DNA of 64,000 nt. Source: Acanthopleura granulata. Lineage: Eukaryota; Mollusca; Polyplacophora; Chitonida; Chitonidae. The position numbers and the translations under genes were made by a program. Numbering within the stretch: position 1 is the stretch's first letter; each line of letters starts with the position of its first letter. Below are positions 36,605-48,600 of this stretch, piece after piece. The notes under the pieces were generated by a model, which saw only the letters and a program-made list of their open reading frames with translations, did no database searches and was not told the origin of the DNA. The stretch spans positions 23,566,627 through 23,630,626 of the forward strand of contig JABBOT010000005.1 in assembly GCA_016165875.1 (NCBI GenBank). Direction: 5' to 3'.

Positions 36605-36640
36605 CTAAGTGAACCCATCCGCTGTTTCTTCTTTACGTTC
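36605..36640 (-). CDS. candidate last coding exon of the glutamate receptor
   Basis: On the minus strand a strong acceptor (ATTGTCTGTTTCAG) is followed in the right phase by ERKEETADGFT and TAG, giving an 11-residue tail, with a poly(A) signal about 245 bases on. It lies on the far side of the piggyBac insertion. The alternative is read-through of the preceding exon to a stop at 40154. Confidence 0.45.
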   Translation of the reverse strand, partial: ERKEETADGFT

Positions 36641-39600
36641 CTGAAACAGACAATGGTATACAGCCAAGGAATGCTCAATTAGCGCATGTTAATAGTTCCA
36701 TGAAGTAACAAGCATAAATTCGCCATAACTGCGACATGGTAGATAAATTCCATGTCTTCTCGCACTTCGGCCTCTCTTATGGCCCATGATAAAAGATGAA
36801 AACATAACTTGGCCCACCAACCAACAGAGGGCGACTTTACAGGAGTTAACCTCCTCAATACTGAATTTCTGGGGGCCATTCTGACATACTTTAAAAGGAT
36901 GTAAATTTACTCTAAATGTCCAGAGGTTTTCTCAGTAAACCATTTATTTTCCGAAAGGGCATTGCCTGTTCTTCAATTTGAACGCAGAACAAGATCCAAT
37001 TGAGGTCATGTGACCTCATTAAATATTCAAAATGGCCGCTGGCCAGATAAGGAAAATCCACATATTTTATTTTTGGAGCTTTCAGTACTCCCCCCTTTGT
37101 TTTTATACAGAAAATAATAGTTTGTAGCATGTGGTGATAGTAATAGGCTACCAAAAAAAACCAAAACTGCCAAAAAATTCCTAATATTTCTGTCTATTCA
37201 CTATTTTTAGTCAGTCATGGCAGGGAACAATATGGCGGATGTGTCATTGGTCATATTTCTGTATAGTAGGATACACATTTCTGATGGTTATGATGAAAGC
37301 AAACACAACTGCTCCATAAGTAAGTGATATTTCTTGATTTTTGGGATACAGGTGCTTGTGGAAATATGCAAATGAAGTCATGTGACCTAGTTTTAATTCC
37401 AATATGGCGTCCAGATTGATTCAAGATGGCTGCCGTCAGGACATGAAATAGTTTTTGTTTCACAGCTCAGCTTGAAAGCAGTTGAAATTCAACTTACTTT
37501 GCACCGCTGATATAAGTCAGATAACTGTTCATTTATCGCCAATATTCAGCTTTGGTATGCCACGCCTTGAAACAATTTCGATCTTTGGTCAAACAAAGCG
37601 GCACGTTACACTCTTCACAACCAATCTGGCATCTTGAAACATACGGCATTTTAGGACGCTGGTCCTTGGGAGTGTGTTGATACTGCTGCTTGAATGTTTC
37701 ACTTGTAATTTTGCTACAAACTTTGCAAACAAGACTGTTCTGGAGAACAACTGGGGAGTGTATACCAACATCTGAGAGACGAGGAACATCAGTTGTCCGA
37801 GGGCGCCCAACCTTCCTTGAGACACGGAACCCACCAATCAGAAGAGACACCAAGTCCATTCTGAAAGCCAGTGGCCCATTTTCACTGTCAACAGGTTTCC
37901 TAGGAATTGCTTTTTTACTAACAATAAATGCATTATGAAGGGCCACTTCTAATAAATAAAAGAAAATTCTTCGGTACCATCTGTACGATCTGCGACCAAG
38001 GTTGTAAAACTTCCGCTGCCTGTCGTTGAAGTCCACCCCTCCCATACCGATGTTGTAATCATGGAGGAGAGGGGGGCAGGGAACTTCTACCCCGTCTTGT
38101 CCTCCTCTTCTTTTCACAAACCTCAATTCACGCGGAGTATCAGGGGGGTGGATTGGCTGGTGCATAGTCGACAAAAAGTACACTGCTTTTGTATCAAGCC
38201 AGGACTGAGCCAAGATTGGGCCACACATGGTCCACCGGGAATATCCTCGATCGTGCCTCCTTGGATTTTCAATCCTAATGTCAGCTGGGAATCCTCTTCT
38301 GCCAGCACGTAGTGTACCACAGGCATAAATCTGTCTTTCATAGAGCGATTGGAATAGTGCCGGGCTGGAATAAAAGTTATCCAGAAACAGTTTATACCCT
38401 TTGTGTTCGTAAGGTTGCACCAAGTCATTCACAACTCTGGCTCCCAAGCCTACCTCCCCCTGGTCATTGGCCCTATCCCTCCCCGTATAAATCTGAAGAC
38501 GAGGTATATAACCGGTTGATGACTCCGCAAGAACCCACACCTTGATTCCAAACCGTGTACGCTTGTTTGCAATGAATTGCCTGAATCCAATGCGCCCTTT
38601 GAACGGGATCATTGATTCGTCAATGGAGATGTACTCCTCGGGAATGTACACAGTTTGGAAACGAGGGAGTAGTATGTCCAGTAGTGGTCTGATCTTGAAT
38701 AGTTTATCCGGGGCATTATCCTGGGGTGCTGCGGTTTCGTTACAGAAGTGAAGGTATCGCCAAATCTGGTTGAATCTGTCTCGTGACATCACCATATTGA
38801 AAGAAGGGATATCAAAAAACCACTTCTTCTTTTGCCAATATGCACCAAGGGTTGGGAGTTTTATTATGCCCAGGGAAATAACAAGTGCAATAAAAACCTT
38901 CATTTCTGTGCCAGTAACATTCTCCCATTTACCACGATTTTTAGTTGGATTTTCTCTCCTTTTACTTTCAGCATTTAGGTTAGTCATATCCACAAGTAAC
39001 TGCCACGCCTCCTCAGTGAAAAACTCCTCAAAAACTTCTAAATATGTAGTATTCTCTGTATATCGTCTTTGTGGGCCAATCCTTTCGGCGAAATTCCTCA
39101 TATTTCTGTTGTTTATTTTCTCCTCCCATACAAACGCATGGTGTCCATCAGGCACTCTGACAGGGGTTCGCGACCTGTCTTGCTCCCTAACCAGGCGTCC
39201 ACCACGAACCCTTACCCCACGACGAGTACAGCCACCACGTTGGCGCGGCCTGGCACGTCCAGCACCTCGGCCACGCTCAGCTGCCCTTGCAGTGTGCCTT
39301 ACAAAGTCATTTTCACTTTCAGATGAGTCTGACTCACTATCCGTTTGATAAAAAAAATCGGGCACACTATCATTCACATTACTGTCAATTCCGTCAGCGT
39401 GTGTATCAGTACTAGGGGTAGGTGTATCATTCTCAAAATCCGCATCCAAATCGGAATCTAAGGCATCGTCTCCGTCGTCCAGATCAATTTCATTGTCACT
39501 AAGATCGTCTAACATTCGTAAAACTTCCTCCACGTCATCTATTCCTCGTATACGATGCGTATTCTTCGACATTTCAAGTTCGCTCGGTAACAACAACAAC

Positions 39601-42600
39601 AACTCGGCAAGTGCGGGATGTGCTTCCTGTCGTAGTGGCGTGCCACTCACTCTCCTCTCCTCGCTAAATTGCAGCAGGTCTCGTAAATTGGACACAGGAT
39701 GCTGTTACTAACTAATATATAGGCATACGAAGCTATTTTATACGCATAAACCACAAGACGTGGAGAATAGCGGAAGTATTTCAAAGGGGAATTCCCTATA
39801 CGCGAAATTTCGCGTATCCGTAATCAGGAGGTTAAAACCTTTCGGCCTTGATTTTCGATTACGTAACCGCTACGGCGACCTGATACCTACAATGGTGGTT
39901 GCCATGTACTTAGGTCACGAAACGTAACCAGATACTAGCTCAACCCGGATTACGACGAGCTCATATTACACTCCAAACCAAACAACTCACAAAGCAGGCT
40001 TTGATTGGTCCAGCCAGCAAAACTTGGACAACATTTTACCACATACTTGAAGGAGCTCCAGGAATAATTTAAACTGACACCAGATTTAGCAATGTATCGC
40101 CATACTGGGCAAGTCATGCAGGACTGCGTGCACGGCGGCACGTCTTTGTCTCGTTAGGTCAATTGAATGCCATACATGCGGTTAGCGTTGCCCTGAGTTC
40201 TCATCCCGCCTTCTGCTGAGTTATTGCTACAAGCGCATCGACAATAAACAGCTGAGATACTTACGGAATTCAGAGACCCCCTAATCATCGAGAAGAATTT
40301 CTCACACAGTGCAATGGATGTTGCTATTATTATGCCTCCAACGATGATGAAGAAGACACCAGCCACGTTCTCTATCTGCAGTTCGGATGTTTCCTCAGCA
40401 TGCACAGCGTTATCTGAGGGACAGTCTCTGTTACCCCAGTATCTGAGAAAGGCAGTAGAGAACAGAATGAACGAATGAATGGTTATGGCTTAACGCCACA
40501 GCGGCAGTATCTCAGCCTCCATGGGTGGAATAGGGGCTTTACGTTTCATGTTGATCGGAAACTCGAAAGGGTGCATGAAAGCCTATAACCGAAACAAGGT
40601 TTGTTTTGGAGATTTTATGTATTAACGAATTAAGTATCCTAGCCAAGTGTGCGAGAAACATCTTCGACCTACATTGGACTAAAACCAAATTTTTGTAGCG
40701 AACCACAAGGAAACAATACAGAGTTTGTACAACGATGTAGGCCACGATTGATTTATTACCGGGACTGCATAATCTGGTTGAGGAACGAATCAAATATGAT
40801 TTAGCAACGAATGTAGAAAGAACTACACTATAGCATGGACAGTAAAACTAGTCTATTAAAATTTAAAGTGTGGCAACACTCACGAGCACAATGACTTAAA
40901 AGGAATTAGGTTAAAAAATGCTGTGATGTTAACGGCGATTTATTAGATAAAACTGAGCTAAAATTAGAACGACAATGACATAGGGAGATTTATTTATTTA
41001 TTCAATAGGTGTTTTACGCCGTACACAAATATTTTCCTTATACAATGAACGCCAGCATTAAGGTTGGACTAAACCGGACAAAGCCCGGGGGGAAACCCAA
41101 CGACGATCCGCAAGGTTGCAGACAGGCCTTCCTATCGTGAGACCGAAGAGGAGAAGTTGTGGGAGCTGTGGGACGAGCGAGCAGAAGTACAGCATGAACT
41201 AAGCGCAGATATGCAACATGTTGCGAAGCGCAATGGAATAAGAAGACAGAGAGGGAAATTTAGAGCAACTAACAACTAACGAAGGCGTGAAAACTAGAGG
41301 TCAACACGCTGCTTGCAACTCTCTCACAATCACATGAAGATTTAGCGTCTTAAATCCATCATTGAGATTTACCCCCGGCATCAAGAAGCCTATGACGCTG
41401 GTGAAGATTCCTGATTTTACAAATTATACAGACTATAGTATAGCCACTCCAGTTCGAGCCATTTTACAAGCCGGATACCGATAACGGTACCGATATGTAT
41501 TGTGGCCATAAGAATACCGGGATTGAGGATGACAGCAAAGAGGACAACTTAATGGTCATCTGGGGAAAAGTACCATTATTATGTTCTGCTAAAAACAGCC
41601 ATTTCCGGTAGAATTTTACAGTTTGTTGTAAAATTGTATGTTGGCTGTCTCACTTTATCCTTCCTATGGCTCGAATGATGTGACGTATGTATATTGGAAG
41701 GTCTGGTTTTCTCCCACCATAAATTAATGCTAGCCGGCGTCACATGAGTGAACTATTTTTGACATAGCAGATGATATCAAACAAGTTCTTCTAGTACTGG
41801 CACGTCATTTTCAAATGAATCGTCAGATAAGAAACCCCTGAAATGTACTCACTTGTTTTCCATCTCGAACAGTTTCCCTGTATCACTCAGCCTCAGAATG
41901 GCCATCGACAATTCTTCCCGGTAGGTGGCGCCAGGCGGCACGCCAATTCCGAACCCTTTGGCATCAAATGGCGGACCGATCTCTGTATACTTACAGTCGA
42001 TGGTCGTCCGGTGCCTATTTACGGTACTGTCCCAAAAGAAAGCATAGTCTCCCCGCCGTACCTTAGCGTAACCCTCCGCTGTGCTCGATACCATTGAGTC
42101 CGGATCCACCTCAGACATTTTCGCCCACATTTTGGCAAAATGTTCCACATTTGTATTTTTGAAAAAGGACATGACACCGCTGTCTTTGACCGTCCCGTAG
42201 GAAATTTTAGTCTGTTGCGCTAAATCCGTCACGGACTTTATCGGCGTGTTAATTTTCTTCACGGTGAGGAAGGCCGCTAAATTGGCCGTGTAGGAAGATA
42301 TCAGGATGAGGGCAAAAAACCACCAAGAGCTGGTTAGGATCCGTCCCGGCACAGTGGTTGGGGAATCGTCCGTGTTGCCTTGGAGCAAGGAACCAAAGAT
42401 AAACCAGAAGGTTTCGCGCAAGGACATGTGCTGTTTCTTTTTGCCGTGTTTGGAATTGCCGATTCTTTCTAGTAGGTACAGAACGACACTGACCCCGACG
42501 AAGGCCCCGAAGGTGCAGATCCAAACTCTCACGGACAGCGGGTTCAAGAATTCGAAGTACGAGGACTCCGGAAGCGATGCTTTCAGCAGAACAGTAATGT

Positions 42601-45600
42601 AGCGCGTCATAAACGGTTTGGTGAAGTCCACAGCCTCTTCCCGGTCGGAATTGATGCTCAATGGGGCAACAGACATAGTGGCGTTCTGAAGTATAAGGAA
42701 ACACACAACTGTATAGAAAAACATGGAGAAAAATGCTCGTGATTCAAATATTATTCTGACATTTTAGTCATCAAGAACATTTCGAAGCATAGCATGTACA
42801 GTGTAGGCTGTTCATAAATTCTTAGGACACGCGGAGATATAAATCAGACGTAAGTCAATAAAAATTAGACGTGCTCTTTAACCGTTTTAAAACTCATCTA
42901 TAGCTGAATAACAGCTCTAGCACATCTGACATTCGTCATGCCATCACAGTTCTACGCTTTACTTGTTTCAGGCCCATCTCTATCAATTCTGTCTAGCCTA
43001 GGCTGCCTTCCTCTCAGGCCGTACGTGGGGAAGTCTGCCAGCAACCTGCGGATGGTCGTGTGTTTTCCCGTGAGCTCTGCCCGGTTTCCTCTGATTATAA
43101 TGCTAGATGCCGTTCTTGAGTACGGCGTTAAACACCAATCAAATAAATAAATAAATCTCTATCAATTCTGACATATTATAGTGCTGTATCAAATTTATAG
43201 TGTTGAAACCTCACGTGAATCAGTGCTCGGTTTATTCTCTTATCATGGGATCTATTCGCCACAAAGCACCAAACTGAACGTTGCTTGCCAGTTTTACAGC
43301 GTTTATAGTGTGATCAAACTGGGGATTGAACTATTGAACCAGGGATCAAACTGGAGATTGAACTATTGAACCAGGGCTTACCAGGACCTAAGTGACCCAT
43401 TCACCTCAGTGCGGGCTCATTCTTTAATGATGTGTGCTGAAGTTATAAATACCCGAGACAACATGATGTGATTCTCGGTAACAGGATATCCCTGCGTCAG
43501 ATCTGACTGAACTAGGACCAGAGAGAATCCGGCACTTTCTGTGAGTTTCCATTCCACATGGATGAAATAAAGCGCTTCCCAGATTATTCATATCACACTA
43601 CATTTTACGCACGCACTTTTGAATCTTTTTCACTATTTCACCATTCATGCTGAAATGTTCATCAAATCTGTATAATATGCACTAAAAGCCCTTCGTTTAA
43701 ACCATTCTGATTATCATTCTTTTCTGGCCCAACCGACCGATCACCAAGAAACTGTATGTGAAGAGGAAAACTCACGCCGGCCAAAAGCTCTCCGATGATG
43801 CCGTTCCACTCTCCGGTCTCATCTTTGGAACCAAATTTCCCATCATTCACTAGGTATATATTGTACCGGAAGTCCAACATTTCAGCAATTTCTTTCAACA
43901 AATCTACGGCGAAACCCTCGTATTTGTCATTGCCCGATCTGACCTCGTAATCTTTCTTTCGGCGAGTAAATGGGTCTTCCTATAAAGATGGGATAATAAC
44001 GTTATAGTACTAATACAAAGGTGAAATATCACGATTTCTTTCACATGTGCGCAAATGTTATATTTACAATGTGTTGTGTAAAATTTGTTATTACACAACG
44101 GCAGTTATTATACGCGATTGGGTTGGGTACATCGACCTTGAGCCTTTCCTAAATATCATCTTGTTAAATATAATATTTTACCGTACAAAAAGGTGAAATA
44201 TGCAGATTTTTCACATGCACTTAAATGTCATATTGTATGCACTGTGTAATATCAAATTTGTTATATTACGCTTATATGTTATCATGCGATTGGGTATGTT
44301 GACTTCGAACTAAATACACCGAATATAATATTATTAACTACTAGAACAGTAGAATTGCAATTCAACAGTGAATATTCATTATGATAACTATTGATCTCGT
44401 TGCAAGAGAATAGTATACTCTTCACTCTTTAGTTAAGCAATATGTATTATGTTTACACTCAGCCGTGCATGCGATAATGTGCTATATTTAGTTCGTTAGT
44501 ATTCGCAGCTTCTCAGATGCACACCATTCCTAAAATTTTCAACAACTAATTCAAAAACAAGAACCAATTAATGAACATAAAACTTAAACCTAATGGCCCC
44601 AATCACATACAGCGGTAAAGAAGCTTGTCGATGATCCATTTACATGCGAAAATATGTTAACTAAGAAGAAAAAAAAAGCACGATCCAGAATTTGTTTTTC
44701 TTTCTTTTACGGACTTACCAATATCATGACCACGTCGGCCATTATTCCCTTGAGTGGAAATTCTAGAGATGCATTGGGTAATTTCTGCAAATGTAAACTA
44801 CTGCCATTGAACTGAGCGTCCGAAGTCCACCGACCAATCTGTTTAAGAAATGTGCACAATGTTAACTTTACCACCATAAAGAGTATGGAGTTTCAGGTTG
44901 GAGAACAGATATGTGAGAACATCAAACAAGCAACGAGTGAAAGCTTTTTTGATGAAACTATATACTAATCCAAATAAATGGAAGAGATTATTTGCTGCAT
45001 ACAAAATGGTCATCCATTATGGCTTAAGACTGATATCGTATTGTACGTGTATAATCAAAGTTCTCTTCCAAACTAGCTTGGGTGAAAGACTGTAATAGCT
45101 GTACCTCCCTACCCCTCCCTTTATGGGTATAGATTGTTATCTGCAAAGAGGAAGACAATTTTATAATGTGCTAACGTCAGTCCTGACCGTTACTAGTTAC
45201 ATTTGGGTCATATTAGAGACATATGTACATGTTGACGTCAGTTCCTACCGCTACTGAAACGATTTGGGCAATACGAGACGTGTAATGTGACGTCAGCGGT
45301 TACCGTTACTAAATCGATTTGGGCAATACGAGACGTGTAATGTGACGTCAGCGGTTACCGTTACTAAATCGATTTGGACAAAAGGAGACACGTGTAGACG
45401 AAACTGGCACATTAAGCAACACATCAGCCCTTGCCTTTACTGGGTTCTTTTCGGTAATACGGGACACCTGAAGTCCAAAAACGACCGCGTATAAATATGC
45501 AGATCCACAATTGCCTATGTGCATCAGTGGTACATAATTTGGGAGGTGCATTCAAGTTTGCCACAGTACTGTGTACCGCTTGGGCATAGTCGTTTTTAGA

Positions 45601-48600
45601 TAGCACAGGATTGCTTTGTCGAATACAAGACACCTACAGTGGAGTCATGTGTGTAACTTTAGTAGATTCTTTAGGCGCATTCATGAAGTGAGCTCAGTGC
45701 TGAGCCCATATAGTTAAGTGCACTTCACATGTTTACAACATAAGTTGTCATGATATGTAAGTATGTATGTATGCTTGGGATTTTAGGTCGCACTTAACAA
45801 TTTTTATAACGACGAGAAGTCCTCAGTATGTGTATATATACTGTGTCTTCTTGTGGCAGCTCGAGTCCATGCATGCCGCCAAAGTGCTGCCGTCACTGGA
45901 ACATCATGCCGATGACACCGGACATGACAACCCACCCAGTCACACTACACTGACACCGGGCCGACCAGTCCTGTTTCCGTACTCTAACCTCTCAGTGCTG
46001 AGTGCCAAACGAGGCTGCAACAAGTACCAATTTTAAAGTGTTTTGTATTTAAAGTCTTTGGGATTGATGCCGGATCTCCCTACCTCGAAGCGGCCCGTTG
46101 TCATGATGGTTACCGATATAAGTTGCGCTTCATGAAATCGGGATATGTAGAGTGACGCTAGGCCTTACCGTGACTGTATTGTTTTCGACAATGCGTGACA
46201 CCTGTAACGTGACGTTAGTCCGAAAACCGCTTTGGTCAAACTGCAAATTGCCACTCAATCCATTCAACTGAATCTGCAAACGAAAATATATTTCGTACAT
46301 CGATATCTACGGTGGCTTATTAGTGTCATGTAATTTTCATTGAATTGTTTTGCTTTCATGTATAAATACTTGCTGGGGGACCTCCGGGGCCCAGTTGGTT
46401 AACGCGCCAGCGCAGTATAATGACCCAGGAACCTCCATACGTGGGAAGGCCCGCCAGCAACCTGCGGATGGTCGTGGGTTTCCCCCGGGCTCTGCCCGGT
46501 TTCCTCCAACCATAATGGTGGCAGCCGTCGTAAAAGTGAAATATTCTGAGTACTGCGTAAAACACCAATCAAATAAATAAATAAATACTTGCTAATTAGG
46601 CGGCTTAACAACCTGTTTATTCATAAAATTAGATGATGGGTTTACACGGTAAATTACTTTTTTGCGAAGAAAATTTTTTCTTAAAAAAAATATAGGAAGC
46701 AGCCAAAAAATTCTTAGTTCTTATGTCGCGTAAAGTTTTGGTTAACTTGTCGAAGCAAGGTGACATTTGTTAAATGCCTGTAGTTTATATATAGTTCATC
46801 ATTTATATTCTTACAAAAATAATATAATATTTTACCATGGGCAGTCCAGTCAAAATGGTCTCTCTCAATTTTCCGTCCGGGTAAATTTGAGGCTGAGACA
46901 ACTCCCACCTGTCCACTCTATCTGCTGTAATGAGAATGACCTGAAGCGCATCACGTGCCAATTTCTTGGTGAGCACGTTCGCGGATGACATTGACTTAGA
47001 CTTGACCTTTTCAAGTTCCGTAAGGCTCACTATAGTCACATTACTCTGTAAGTCTTCCAGTAAGGAGTAGGTATCCCAGTATTCGCCGTCCTGAATGGAA
47101 AGAGAAAAAAAAAAAAAAGAAAAGAAAAGAAAAAAATTCGTATACGGTCAGTCTGAATGCCCCATCCCTTTCACCCAAGAGCGGTAAAACTTTGTATTTA
47201 TTTATTTGATTGGTGTTTTACGTCATCCTCAAGAATATTTCACTTACACGACGGAGGCCAGCATTATGGTGGGAGGAAACCAGAGTCCTGAGGAAATCCA
47301 CGACCATCCCCAGGTTGCTGGCAGACTAACACTTTGTAGGAATGTAACGATGAAGATGTAACGTTACATCAAACATAACTACCATGGAGACCTATCACTA
47401 CAGCATGTGTCATCATTACAGTTAGTTTTGACATAACTTACGCCGACCTGGGTTTTTTGAATAAGGTGCCTCTCTTCCCTGCTCCGGCAATATTTTTACA
47501 CATGTTACACCCACTCGCAAAGAATTTTAGGAACAATCCCTAGCCAAACAAGCCAGTTATTTTAAAAAATTAAAAATTTGACCTTATCATTTCTTGCTTG
47601 GGCTCCGAAATTAATGATGACCTAAATCGGCCAAAATCGGCCCTGGCCTTGCCTGACCTATCACATTGTTTTTTCCGTCTCACTGCTTCGTTCAATAAAA
47701 GATAGATTGTCCTCTCACAATCGTAAACGTTCCAAGTATTTGTGAATTATTTCCCTTGCATTTTTCACTGAAAAAATGTTCAGTGCACATACCGTGTTAT
47801 AGAATGTCCACTCGTAGGGCGGTGTCATCATGGCGAAGTTCCTGGCCTGCATAATGGAGAACGTAATATATATTGATATTATATTAACTCTGAAAGTTCA
47901 GTCTGTAAACAATAATTACGGTACGTTAAAGGGTTCGAATGGAAAAAAAGAGAAATTAATAAATAAAGCTTGGGGCGGATTGGTGTTATGTTCGTGCATG
48001 TTTTCTTCTTAAAGCCGTGACAAAATCAACAGACTGACAACATAAAAGTATGAAAATGGAAAATAGCGAAAATGCGAAAGCTTGAAATTCCTGTGTCTAT
48101 TTTTGTGTCGCTTGCAGGCAGTCAAAGCGATCATAAACTCGGTTGACGAAAGCGCGAGAATGCGAGCATTAACATAAGATTTATTTGATTGGTGTTTTTA
48201 CGACAATCGCCAAACCCACGACCATCCACAGGTTGCTTGCAGACCTTCCCACGTACGGCCGGAGAGGAAGCCAGCATGAGCTGGTCTTGATATCGCGATA
48301 ACGCGATAACCGACTGAGCCACATTAAAATAAGAAATAAGAAATAAAAGTAATTAAAAGTAAATGGTACACGTGGGCTTACATTGAAAGCAGATGGGAAT
48401 GATTGGACTAACAGCTGCTTTCTCTTTGTTAGCTCGTATAGATGTCATTTACCCATGCGCTCGCCCAAGACTCTAAGAATCAAGTACATAGCATTTCTTA
48501 TTTTCTTAATTTGATGTTGTCCCATTCTCGTGTTTTCTCTTTTTTCCCTTCCTACTTCCTGATGACGTACGTCGGTCTCCAATTGGCACAAAAAGAGTGT

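Noticed and set aside
38770..39348. Plus-strand frame of 192 codons
   Set aside because: It is the shadow of the transposase gene on the other strand; its Arg/Pro-rich end mirrors the RG-rich segment.
39573..39695. Longer transposase reading frame of 720 residues
   Set aside because: The upstream 41 codons begin with GTG, not ATG. The first ATG is at 39572, so the 679-residue form is annotated.
40154..40264. Read-through end of the receptor (36 extra residues)
   Set aside because: A consensus GTAAGT donor lies exactly where conservation ends; kept only as the alternative to the 36605-36640 exon.
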